Assembly: GCF_018069755.1 (NCBI RefSeq)
Contig: NZ_JAGQDE010000001.1
Coordinates: 186,001 to 250,000 of the forward strand
Length of the DNA stretch: 64,000 nt
Direction of reading: 5' to 3'
Origin: Ideonella aquatica
GTDB lineage: Bacteria; Pseudomonadota; Gammaproteobacteria; Burkholderiales; Burkholderiaceae_C
The notes beneath the pieces were generated by a model that did no database searches, was not told the origin of the DNA, and worked only from the letters and a program-made list of their open reading frames with translations. The translations under genes were made by a program, and so were the position numbers. Positions 15,746 through 23,616 of the stretch are shown piece by piece (position 1 is the stretch's first letter; each line of letters begins with the position of its first letter).

Positions 15746-17137
15746 TCAGGCCGCGCCGCGCAGCGGATCGCGGAAGTGCTGCGGCGCGATCTGGTGCTTG
15801 CGCATCAGCTCGAAGAAGGCGCGCCGGTTCTTCTTGGCGGCCTGCGCGGCATGCGTGATGTTGCCGCCATGGCTGGCCAGCAGATGCTCGATGTACTGGC
15901 GCTCGAAATCGTCGACCACGCGGGCCTTGGCGGCGCGGAAGGACTCGTCGTCGCTGGGCATCGGTGAGGTGCCGGGGGCCCCGTCGAAGTCGATGTCGGC
16001 AGCATCCAGCAGGTCGCCGGGACACAGCAGCACGGCCCGCTCGATGACGTTGCGCAGCTCACGCACATTGCCCGGCCAGTCGTGGCCCAGCAGGCGGCGC
16101 AGTGCGGCCGGCGTCAGCGAGGGCGCCGGACGGCGCCATTGGGCGCCAGCGGCCTGCAGGAAGTGCAGCGCCAGCTGGGCAATGTCGCTGCGGCGCTCGC
16201 GCAGCGTCGGCAGGTGCAGCGTCAGCACATTCAGCCGGTACAGCAGGTCCTGGCGGAAGCCCTGGGCCGCGCCCAGATGGGTCAGCGCCCGGTTGCTGGC
16301 GGCGATCACCCGCACGTTGGCATGCAGCAGCCGCGAGGAGCCGACCGGCCGATACTCCTTCTCCTGCAGGAAGCGCAGCAGCTTGCCCTGCGACGCGAAA
16401 GGCAGTGAATCCACCTCGTCCAGGAACAGCGTGCCACCCTCGGCCTCGCCCACCAGGCCCTGCCGGCTGGCATGCGCATGGGTGTAGGCGCCGCGTACGT
16501 GACCGAACAGCTCGGCCTCGATCAGATCGGCCGGGATGGCGGCGCAGTTGACCGCCACCCAGGGCGCACCAGCGCGCGGCGACAGGTAGTGGATCGCCTG
16601 GGCGCAGGCCTCCTTGCCGGTGCCGGTGTCGCCCAGGATCATCACGTTGGCATCGCAGCGCGCATAGGCCGGCAGGCGGGCGAGCTGTTGCACGAAGGCC
16701 GGACTGTTGCCGACCAGGCCGCGCAGGTGCGGATGCGGCGCCAGCGCGGCGCCGGACTCGGCGCCGGACTGCAGCCGCCCCAGTGCACGGCGCACGCGCA
16801 GCGCCAGGTCGGCCAGCTCGCCCGGCAGGCGCAGGTAGTCGCAAATGCCGGCGCACAGCAGCGCATCGAGCGCCGCCTCATCCAGGTCGATGGCCGCCAC
16901 CAGCACGCGGCAGGGTTCAGCGTGGGCGCGGCAGGTTTGCAGCTCCTGCAGCAGCGAGGCCACATCTGCCGGGCCCACCAAGTGCAGCAGCAGATCGGCC
17001 GGCTGGTCCGGCTCGACGGACGACAGGCCCAGGGTGTCCAGCAGCCGGCCCACCCAGGGCAAGCCGGCCGCGCCCGCGCGCACCGCCACCGGGAGTGCGG
17101 CAGCGGGACTGCTGGCAGGGCTGGAGGGGACTGTCAT
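15746..17137 (-). CDS. Sigma-54-dependent transcriptional activator (enhancer-binding protein, 463 aa)
   Basis: Three parts are visible. Residues about 1-130 are a degenerate receiver-like region without an obvious phospho-acceptor aspartate. Residues about 140-370 are an AAA+ domain with Walker A GDTGTGKE, Walker B GGTLFLDEVD and an arginine-finger region (FRQDLLYRLNV, LPTLRERRSDI). Residues about 420-463 are a Fis-type helix-turn-helix (ASHGGNITHAAQAAKKNRRA). The sigma-54 contact loop reads GAYTHA instead of GAFTGA (16475-16492). The ATG at 17137 is chosen; GTG at 17146 is an alternative. The CIS operon promoter and a palindrome lie just downstream, so it is the likely operon activator. Confidence 0.92.
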   Translation of the reverse strand: MTVPSSPASSPAAALPVAVRAGAAGLPWVGRLLDTLGLSSVEPDQPADLLLHLVGPADVASLLQELQTCRAHAEPCRVLVAAIDLDEAALDALLCAGICDYLRLPGELADLALRVRRALGRLQSGAESGAALAPHPHLRGLVGNSPAFVQQLARLPAYARCDANVMILGDTGTGKEACAQAIHYLSPRAGAPWVAVNCAAIPADLIEAELFGHVRGAYTHAHASRQGLVGEAEGGTLFLDEVDSLPFASQGKLLRFLQEKEYRPVGSSRLLHANVRVIAASNRALTHLGAAQGFRQDLLYRLNVLTLHLPTLRERRSDIAQLALHFLQAAGAQWRRPAPSLTPAALRRLLGHDWPGNVRELRNVIERAVLLCPGDLLDAADIDFDGAPGTSPMPSDDESFRAAKARVVDDFERQYIEHLLASHGGNITHAAQAAKKNRRAFFELMRKHQIAPQHFRDPLRGAA

Positions 17138-17296
17138 CGCGACCACCGGCGCCCAAGGGCGCCTCCAAGCAGCGGGGACGCCTTTATCGGTCGGTTCGAG
17201 GTCGGCTGCACTCCCTAATGGCAGTGGGGCCGGCGCGGTGCCTGTTGCCGTGCGATGTCAGCCTTCTGGCCGTTTGCAGGCCTGGGCCACCAAAGA

Positions 17297-17321
17297 CAAC
17301 GCCCCGACCAGCGGGGCGTTG
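17297..17321 (-). terminator. Hairpin downstream of tRNA-Thr
   Basis: CAACGCCCC and GGGGCGTTG form a 9-bp stem with a 7-nt loop directly after the tRNA 3' end, followed on the minus strand by GTCTTTGG, a weak T-run. It probably ends the tRNA transcript and insulates it from the activator gene. Confidence 0.6.
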
Positions 17322-17325
17322 AATA

Positions 17326-17401
17326 TGGTGCCGGTGAAGAGAGTCGAACTCCCGACCTTCGCATTACGAATGCGCTGCTCTACCAACTGAGCTACACCGG
17401 C
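17326..17401 (-). tRNA. tRNA-Thr (anticodon CGT), CCA encoded
   Basis: The minus strand folds as a full cloverleaf of 76 nt: acceptor GCCGGTG pairs with CACCGGC, D-arm GCTC..GAGC with AGTTGGTA, anticodon loop TTCGTAA with CGT reading ACG codons, T-loop GTTCGACTC, discriminator A and encoded CCA. Its 3' end faces the injection-system side; its 5' end is 56 nt from the fbp stop. Confidence 0.97.
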
Positions 17402-17456
17402 GAACTTGGCATTATAGACCGAAATCCGTGGCGGCGGCGAGTGCCCGGGGGCCCGC

Positions 17457-18470
17457 TCAGGCGAGTGGGCTCAGGTGGTAGTCGGTGACGCGCTGGACCT
17501 CGTTCTTCGAGCCCAGGGCCACCGCCACGCGCTCGTGCAGCTTGCCAGGCACGATGTCCATGATGCGCTGGCGACCGTTGGTGGCCAGACCGCCGGCCTG
17601 CTCGACCAGGAAGGCCATCGGGTTGGCCTCGTACATCAGGCGCAGCTTGCCGGGCTTGTCGGGATCGCGCTTGTCCCAGGGGTACATGAAGACGCCACCG
17701 CGGGTCAGGATGCGGTGCACGTCGGCCACCATGCTGGCCACCCAGCGCATGTTGAAGTCCTTGCCGCGCGGGCCTTCCTTGCCCTGCAGGCACTCGTCGA
17801 TGTAGCGCTTGACCGGGGCATCCCAGTGGCGCATGTTCGACATGTTGATCGCGAACTCCTTGGTGTCCTCGGGGATCTGCACCTGGTCCTCGGTCAGCAC
17901 CCAGGAGCCGGTTTCGCGGTCCAGCGTGAACATCGCCACGCCGGTGCCCACGGTCAGCACCAGCGTGGTCTGCGGGCCGTAGACGCAGTAGCCGGCGGCG
18001 GCCTGCTGCTTGCCAGGCTGCAGGAAGTCTTCCTCGCTGATGCCGCGCTGGTTGTTGACCTTGCGCAGCACCGAGAAGATGGTGCCGATCGACACATTGA
18101 CGTCGATGTTGCTGCTGCCGTCCAGCGGATCGAACAGCAGCAGGTACTCGCCCTGCGGGTAGCGGTTGGGCACCACGTGGATGCTGTCCATTTCCTCGGA
18201 GGCCATGGCCGCCAGGTGGCCGCCCCACTCGTTGGCCTCGATCAGCACCTCGTTGGAGATGATGTCGAGCTTCTTCTGGATCTCGCCCTGCACGTTTTCA
18301 GAGGCGGCCGAGCCCAGCACTTCGCCGAGAGCGCCCTTGTTGACCGAGATGGCGATGCTTTTGCAAGCGCGGGCCACCACCTCGATCAGCAGGCGCAGTT
18401 GGGCCGGGATGTGGCCGTGCTCGCGTTGCTGCTCGACCAGGTAGCGGGTGAGGGAGATGCGTGAACTCAT
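17457..18470 (-). CDS. fbp: Fructose-1,6-bisphosphatase, class I
   Basis: Hydrolyses fructose 1,6-bisphosphate to fructose 6-phosphate in gluconeogenesis and, in autotrophs, the Calvin cycle. The metal/substrate signature [11 protein letters not shown] is at residues 113-123, preceded by ASEEMD (about 90-95); the [20 protein letters not shown] substrate region and the [10 protein letters not shown] motif are near residues 255-300. At 337 aa it has the usual class I length. It is the last gene of a prfB-HAD-pepN-fbp run, starting 25 nt after the pepN stop, with GAGGAT as ribosome site. Cytoplasmic. Confidence 0.97.
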   Translation of the reverse strand: MSSRISLTRYLVEQQREHGHIPAQLRLLIEVVARACKSIAISVNKGALGEVLGSAASENVQGEIQKKLDIISNEVLIEANEWGGHLAAMASEEMDSIHVVPNRYPQGEYLLLFDPLDGSSNIDVNVSIGTIFSVLRKVNNQRGISEEDFLQPGKQQAAAGYCVYGPQTTLVLTVGTGVAMFTLDRETGSWVLTEDQVQIPEDTKEFAINMSNMRHWDAPVKRYIDECLQGKEGPRGKDFNMRWVASMVADVHRILTRGGVFMYPWDKRDPDKPGKLRLMYEANPMAFLVEQAGGLATNGRQRIMDIVPGKLHERVAVALGSKNEVQRVTDYHLSPLA

Positions 18471-18495
18471 GGGTGGATCCTCGTGAGACGTGAAA

Positions 18496-21180
18496 TCAGG
18501 CAGCGTCCAGCGCGCGGGTGACGATCTCGCGCACGTCGCCGCTCAGCCGGGTGCTGGCGGCCACGCGGGCGATCGCCTCGCGGGCGGCACTGCGGTAGGG
18601 CTCGGCCAGCGCGGTCCAGCGGTCCAGCGCGCGGGCGATGCGCGAGGCCAGCTGCGGGTTGGCGGCGTCCAGCGCGATCACCATGTCGGCCCACAGCACA
18701 TAGCCGGCGGCGTCGCTGCGGTGGAAGGCGGCCGGATTGAACATCACCAGCGAGCTCAGCACCGACCGCGCCCGGTTGGGATTGGACAGCGTGAACTGCG
18801 GATGCTGCAGCAGCTGGCGCACGCGGGCAAAGACGCGGCCGTCCTTCTCGGCGGCGCGGGCCTGCACCTGGAACCACTTGTCCACCACCAGCGCCTCGGT
18901 GCCGGCCAGCGCCAGGAAGCGCTCCAGCGCCGGCTGGGCCAGCGGGGCATGGGCGTTGACCAGGGCCTCGAGCGCGCCCAGGCGGTCGGTCATGTTGGTC
19001 GCGTCCTTGACGCGCTGGAAGGCGCGGCCCGGCCACACCGCGTCGCCCGTGGCCACCGCGTGGCGCACCAGCATCGCCAAGGCCAGGTTGGCCAGCGCGC
19101 GCTGGCCGCTCTGCGTGGCGTCGGGGCGGTAGCCCTCGCGCACCTGCATGGCGTCAAAAGTGGCGGCCCAGTCGGCCTGCAGGCAGGCTGCGACCTGGTC
19201 CAGCCAGGACTCGCAGGCAGCGTGGATGCGCTGCGGATCGACCGGCGTGATCAGCTCGGCCAGGTAGGTCTCGACCGGCAGCTGCAGCGCCCGCGCCTTG
19301 AAGGACGGGTCCAGCACCGGGTCCAGCAGCAGCGCGCGCAGCGCGCCCAGGTAGGCCTCGTCGAGCTGCACCGCGCCGCTGCCTTGCACTGCCGCGCGCA
19401 GGCGATGGACCGCCAGGCGCTGGCTGGCTTCCCAGCGGTTGAAGGCGTCGGCGTCGTGGGCCAGCAGCACCAGCAGCTCGGCGTCGCCCAGGCCATCGTC
19501 CAGCAGCACCGGCGCCGAGAAGCCGCGCAGCAGCGAGGGCACGACATCCTGCGTGACGCCGGTGAAGACGAAGCGCTGCTCGGCCTCGGTCAGCACCAGC
19601 ACGCGCTCGGTGCCGGCGGCGCCGGCCTCGCCCTGCAATTGCAGGGCCACCGGCTGGCCGTCGCGGCCCACCAGGCCCATGCGCACCGGCAGCAACTGCG
19701 GCTGCTTGGCGCTCTGGCCTGGCGTGGCGGGGGTGTGCTGGCTCAGCGTCAAGGTGTAGGTGGCGTTGTCTGCGTCCCATTGGCCGCGGGCCTGCAGGCG
19801 CGGCGTGCCGGCCTGGCTGTACCAGCGTTTGAACAGCGGCAGCTGCTGCGCCAGCGTGCTGTCCGGGTTGGCGTCGGCGATGGCCTGGGCAAAGTCGTCG
19901 CAGGTCACGGCCTGGCCGTCATGACGCTGGAAGTAGAGCTTCATGCCGGCGGCAAAGCCGGCGCGGCCCACCAGGGTGTGCATCATGCGCACGACCTCGG
20001 CGCCTTTTTCGTAGATGGTGGGGGTGTAGAAGTTGTCGATCGCCTGGTAGGCGTCGGGACGCACCGGATGCGCCATGGCGCCGGCGTCCTCGGTGAACTG
20101 GCGCTCACGCAGGCTGCTGACATCGGCAATGCGGCGCACCGCGCGCGCGCTGGCGCTGCCGCTCATGTCCATGCTGAATTCCTGGTCGCGGAATACGGTC
20201 AGGCCTTCTTTCAGCGACAGCTGGAACCAGTCGCGGCAGGTGATGCGGTTGCCGGTCCAGTTGTGGAAGTATTCATGGCCGACCACGCTCTCGATGCCGT
20301 CGAAGTCATCGTCGGTGGCGGTGGCCGGGCTGGCCAGCACGAACTTGGTGTTGAAGATGTTCAAGCCCTTGTTCTCCATCGCGCCCATGTTGAAGTCGTC
20401 GACGGCGACGATCATGAAGCGCTCCAGGTCCAGCGGCAGGCCGAAGCGGTGCTCGTCCCAGATGATCGAGGCGATCAGCGAATTCATCGCGTGCTCGGTC
20501 TTCTCCAGGTCGCCGCGCTTGACGTAGATCTGCAGCAGGTGCTCCTGGCCGCTGCGGCTGGTCACGCGCTGCTCGCGGCGCACCAGGTCGGCGGCCACCA
20601 GGGCGAACAGGTAGCTGGGCTTGGGGAAGGGGTCGTTCCAGACCGCGAAGTGGCGGCCGCCGTCGAGCTCGCCCTGCCCGACCAGGTTGCCGTTGGACAG
20701 CAGCACCGGGTACTTCGCCTTGTCGGCGCGCAGCGTCACCGTGAAGGTGGCCATCACGTCGGGGCGGTCGAGGAAGTAGGTGATGCGTCGGAAGCCCTCG
20801 GCCTCGCACTGGGTGAACAGGCCCGAGCCGCTGGCGTACAGGCCGCTGAGCTGGGTGTTCTTCTCGGGGGCGATGGTGTTGCGGATCTCCAGCGTGAAGC
20901 TGTCGGCCTCGGGGGCCTCCAGCACCAGCAGGCCGTCCTCGTGGCGGAAGGCGACGCTCTGGCCGTCGACCAGCACGCGCAGCAGGTTCAGGTCCTCGCC
21001 GTGCAGGCGCAGCGGCTGCTTGTCCTGCGCGGTGTCGCGCTGCACGCTGAGCTTGCTGGCGACGATGGTCTTGGCCGCGTCCAGATCGAAGGTCAGCTCG
21101 GCCTGGCGGATGGTGTAGGCCGGCGCGGTGTAGTCCTCGCGCCGGATCAGGGGGGCAGAGCCTTCACGCATCAACATCAT
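18496..21180 (-). CDS. pepN: Aminopeptidase N (M1 family, 894 aa)
   Basis: Zinc aminopeptidase that removes N-terminal residues from peptides in the cytoplasm. The exopeptidase motif GAMEN is at residues 266-270 and the zinc site is HEYFH (302-306) with glutamate 325 after exactly 18 residues, the full gluzincin signature. Size and the C-terminal alpha-solenoid match Escherichia coli PepN. Two further ATGs follow within 10 codons; AAGGA upstream favours the first. It starts 18 nt after the HAD gene stop, so the two are probably cotranscribed. Confidence 0.97.
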   Translation of the reverse strand: MMLMREGSAPLIRREDYTAPAYTIRQAELTFDLDAAKTIVASKLSVQRDTAQDKQPLRLHGEDLNLLRVLVDGQSVAFRHEDGLLVLEAPEADSFTLEIRNTIAPEKNTQLSGLYASGSGLFTQCEAEGFRRITYFLDRPDVMATFTVTLRADKAKYPVLLSNGNLVGQGELDGGRHFAVWNDPFPKPSYLFALVAADLVRREQRVTSRSGQEHLLQIYVKRGDLEKTEHAMNSLIASIIWDEHRFGLPLDLERFMIVAVDDFNMGAMENKGLNIFNTKFVLASPATATDDDFDGIESVVGHEYFHNWTGNRITCRDWFQLSLKEGLTVFRDQEFSMDMSGSASARAVRRIADVSSLRERQFTEDAGAMAHPVRPDAYQAIDNFYTPTIYEKGAEVVRMMHTLVGRAGFAAGMKLYFQRHDGQAVTCDDFAQAIADANPDSTLAQQLPLFKRWYSQAGTPRLQARGQWDADNATYTLTLSQHTPATPGQSAKQPQLLPVRMGLVGRDGQPVALQLQGEAGAAGTERVLVLTEAEQRFVFTGVTQDVVPSLLRGFSAPVLLDDGLGDAELLVLLAHDADAFNRWEASQRLAVHRLRAAVQGSGAVQLDEAYLGALRALLLDPVLDPSFKARALQLPVETYLAELITPVDPQRIHAACESWLDQVAACLQADWAATFDAMQVREGYRPDATQSGQRALANLALAMLVRHAVATGDAVWPGRAFQRVKDATNMTDRLGALEALVNAHAPLAQPALERFLALAGTEALVVDKWFQVQARAAEKDGRVFARVRQLLQHPQFTLSNPNRARSVLSSLVMFNPAAFHRSDAAGYVLWADMVIALDAANPQLASRIARALDRWTALAEPYRSAAREAIARVAASTRLSGDVREIVTRALDAA

Positions 21181-21198
21181 GGTGGGCGTCCTTGGGGG

Positions 21199-21855
21199 TC
21201 AATCGAACAACAGGGCCGGATCCAGGGTGGTGAAGTCGCTCACCGTGGCGATCCGGTTCGGGAAGGCGCTGAACGCGTCGGCGTCCAGCGTGGTGGTCAG
21301 CGCGACGGCGGCCATGCCGGCGCGGCGCGCCGCCTCCAGGCCCAGCGGCGCGTCCTCGAAGACCAGGCAGGTCTCGGGCGGCAGCGCCAGGCGCTGGGCG
21401 GCGGCCAGGAAGATGTCGGGGTGGGGCTTGCCGCGCAGGCCGTCGGCCGGGCTGCTGACCACCGCCACCCAGTCGGCCAGACCAAAGCGCTCGAAGGCCA
21501 GCGCGATATTGTCCGGCGGCGCAGCAGTGCACACCGCCAGCTGCTTGCCGGCGGCATGGGCGCGTTGCAGCAGTGCCCGGGCGCCGGCCACCAGCTGCAA
21601 CTCCTGCCGGGCCATCGCGCGGTAGACCTGCTCGCGCTCGTCCGCCATGCGCTCGATCTCGGCCGGCGTGGCGGTGGGGAACATGTCGGCCAGGATCTCG
21701 GGCCCGCTGCGACCGGCGGTGCTGGCGAAGTGCGCCGGGTCGTCCGACAAGGGCCGGCCGACCGTGGCACCCCACTGCACCCAGGCACGGGCGTGCAGGG
21801 GCATGCTGTCGATCAGCGTGCCGTCCAGGTCGAACAGCAGGGCGCGTGGCTTCAC
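21199..21855 (-). CDS. HAD superfamily hydrolase, beta-phosphoglucomutase/phosphatase type (218 aa)
   Basis: Haloacid dehalogenase-type phosphohydrolase. Motif I is [10 protein letters not shown] (residues 8-17) with the catalytic aspartates, motif II includes VCTAA, motif III is the lysine in [11 protein letters not shown], and motif IV is [12 protein letters not shown]. The helical cap between motifs I and II places it in subfamily IA, like sugar-phosphate phosphatases. GTG start overlaps the prfB stop (GTGA), so synthesis is coupled to release factor 2. The exact substrate cannot be read from sequence. Confidence 0.9.
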   Translation of the reverse strand: MKPRALLFDLDGTLIDSMPLHARAWVQWGATVGRPLSDDPAHFASTAGRSGPEILADMFPTATPAEIERMADEREQVYRAMARQELQLVAGARALLQRAHAAGKQLAVCTAAPPDNIALAFERFGLADWVAVVSSPADGLRGKPHPDIFLAAAQRLALPPETCLVFEDAPLGLEAARRAGMAAVALTTTLDADAFSAFPNRIATVSDFTTLDPALLFD

Positions 21856-22956
21856 AGGCCCTGCTTCAGGCTGGCGGCGATGAAGCTGTCCAGATCGCCG
21901 TCGAGCACCTTCTGGGTGTTGGAGATCTCGACGTTGGTGCGCAGGTCCTTGATGCGGCTCTGATCCAGCACGTAGGAGCGGATCTGGTGGCCCCAGCCGA
22001 CATCGGTCTTGGTGTCCTCGAGCTTCTGCTGCGCTTCCATGCGCTTCTTCATCTCGTGGTCATACAGGCGCGAGCGCAGCCGGCGCCAGGCGACGTCGCG
22101 GTTGCTGTGCTGACTGCGGCCGTCCTGGCACTGCACGACGATGCCGGTGGGGATGTGCGTCAGCCGCACCGCCGAGTCGGTCTTGTTGATGTGCTGACCA
22201 CCGGCGCCGCTGGCGCGGAAGGTGTCGGTGCGCACGTCGGACGGGTTGATCTCGATCTCGATCGAGTCGTCGATCTCGGGGTAGACGAAGAGCGACGCGA
22301 ACGAGGTGTGGCGGCCGCCGGCCGAGTCGAACGGGCTCTTGCGCACCAGGCGGTGCACGCCGGTCTCGGTGCGCAGGTGGCCGAAGGCGTAGTCGCCCTC
22401 GACCTTGATCGTGGCGCTCTTGATGCCGGCCACGTCACCCGGGGTTTCGTCCTCCAGCGTGGCCTTGAAGCCCTTGCGCTCGCAATACTTGAGGTACTGG
22501 CGCAGCAGCATGCCGGCCCAGTCGCAGGCCTCGGTGCCACCGGCGCCGGCCTGGATGTCGATGAAGCAGTTGCTGGGGTCGGCCGGGTTGCTGAACATGC
22601 GGCGGAACTCCAGCCGCTCGACGATCTCGCGCAGGCTGGCGGCCTCGGCCTCGATGGCTTCGAGGCCGTCGAGATCCTCGTCGGCCTTGCTCATCTCGAA
22701 GAGCTCGAGGTTGTCCGACAGGTTGCCGGTCAGGTGGTCGATCGTGCCGACCACCTCGTCCAGGGTCTTCTTTTCCTTGCCCAGCTCCTGCGCCCGCTTG
22801 GGGTCGTTCCAGATGTCGGGGTTCTCGAGGGTGGCGTTGACTTCGGTCAGCCGCAGCGATTTGCGGTCGTAGTCAAAGATACCCCCGTAGCGCTTCGGTG
22901 CGGGCGCTGAGGTCGGACAGGGTGGTGCCGATGGCGTTGATGCGTTCGATGTCCAT
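21852..22956 (-). CDS. prfB: Peptide chain release factor 2 with programmed +1 frameshift (367 aa)
   Basis: Terminates translation at UGA and UAA. The gene starts at ATG 22956 ([20 protein letters not shown]), runs 27 codons to CTT-TGA and continues in the +1 frame with GAC at 22874. The stop-reading tripeptide SPF (in RKSPFDS) and the catalytic GGQ ([17 protein letters not shown]) are both present. The total of 367 aa matches family length. Read without the shift, the N-terminus would be spurious. It heads the HAD-pepN-fbp run. Confidence 0.97.
22872..22887 (-). promoter_or_regulatory. RF2 autoregulatory frameshift site
   Basis: The minus strand reads CGGGGGTATCTTTGAC: an internal Shine-Dalgarno-like GGGGG, then TAT, the slippery CTT and the in-frame TGA followed by C. 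This is the conserved prfB element in which low RF2 lets the ribosome slip +1 at CUU-UGA-C and make full-length RF2. Confidence 0.96.
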
Positions 22957-23116
22957 GGGGCGGCCTCGGATGACGGGCGGTGTTCTGTGAAAGCCGCGGA
23001 TTTTCGCATGCGGCGCCCGCGGGCGCAGCCCCGGGCCGGGGCTGCCACAATCGGGCACCAACCCAACAGGCCGCCGCCCTGCGCAGGCAGCGGCCACGAC
23101 GAGGAGACTCCAAGAC

Positions 23117-23368
23117 GTGCTCTGGGCGGTGTCGAGCCTGAAACTGGTGTGCGAGGTGGCGCTGATGGCGGCGCTGGGCCGGGCCGTGCTGCGCCGGCTG
23201 CCGGGCGTGGCGCCTGGCGCCAACCCCTTCCTGCGCCTGCTGGACTGGATGGTGCAGCCCGCTGAGCGCGTGGCTGGCCGGGCGATGGTGCCGGCGCTGC
23301 TGGGCCTGTGGCTGCTGGCCACCGCCGCCAAGATCGGACTGTGCCTGGCGCAGGGGGGGTGTCGGTGA
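23117..23368 (+). CDS. Small membrane protein in symporter operon (83 aa)
   Basis: GTG start with GGAG about 12 nt upstream. Two hydrophobic stretches (around 8-28 and 60-78: [19 protein letters not shown]) flank a polar middle, suggesting two membrane helices. I do not recognise the family. Its stop overlaps the next GTG (GTGA), tying it to the DUF4212 and sodium symporter genes; it may be an accessory of that transporter. Divergent from prfB. Confidence 0.7.
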   Translation: MLWAVSSLKLVCEVALMAALGRAVLRRLPGVAPGANPFLRLLDWMVQPAERVAGRAMVPALLGLWLLATAAKIGLCLAQGGCR

Positions 23369-23616
23369 GCGACGCGCAGCGACGCTACTGGCGCTCGGTG
23401 CGCTGGCTCACCGCCGCGCTGCTGACGCTGTGGCTGGTGGCGGCCTTCGGGGTGGTCTACTTCGCGCGCGCGCTGTCCTTCGGTTTCTTCGGCTGGACCT
23501 TTGGCTTCTGGTGGGCCGCGCAGGGCGCGCTGCTGGTCTTCGTGGCTCTGGTGGTGATCTATCAGGTGGCGGCGCGGCGGCTGGACGAAGGGGTGGCTGC
23601 CGATGAAGCCGATTGA
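23365..23616 (+). CDS. DUF4212 small membrane subunit (83 aa)
   Basis: Matches DUF4212 proteins: an N-terminal polar segment [12 protein letters not shown] followed by two transmembrane helices (about 15-37 and 47-70), including the typical [16 protein letters not shown]. Such proteins are encoded directly before VC_2705-type sodium:solute symporters and are thought to be accessory subunits, like the small partner of pantothenate or acetate symporters. The gene overlaps the symporter start by 14 nt. Confidence 0.9.
   Translation: MSDAQRRYWRSVRWLTAALLTLWLVAAFGVVYFARALSFGFFGWTFGFWWAAQGALLVFVALVVIYQVAARRLDEGVAADEAD

Noticed and set aside
18490..21963. Long plus-strand frame opposite fbp/pepN
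   Set aside because: Low-complexity His/Gln/Ala-rich translation typical of the complement of GC-rich coding DNA.
21852..23066. Single-frame 404-aa version of RF2
   Set aside because: The first part is out-of-frame; the programmed frameshift explains the real N-terminus.
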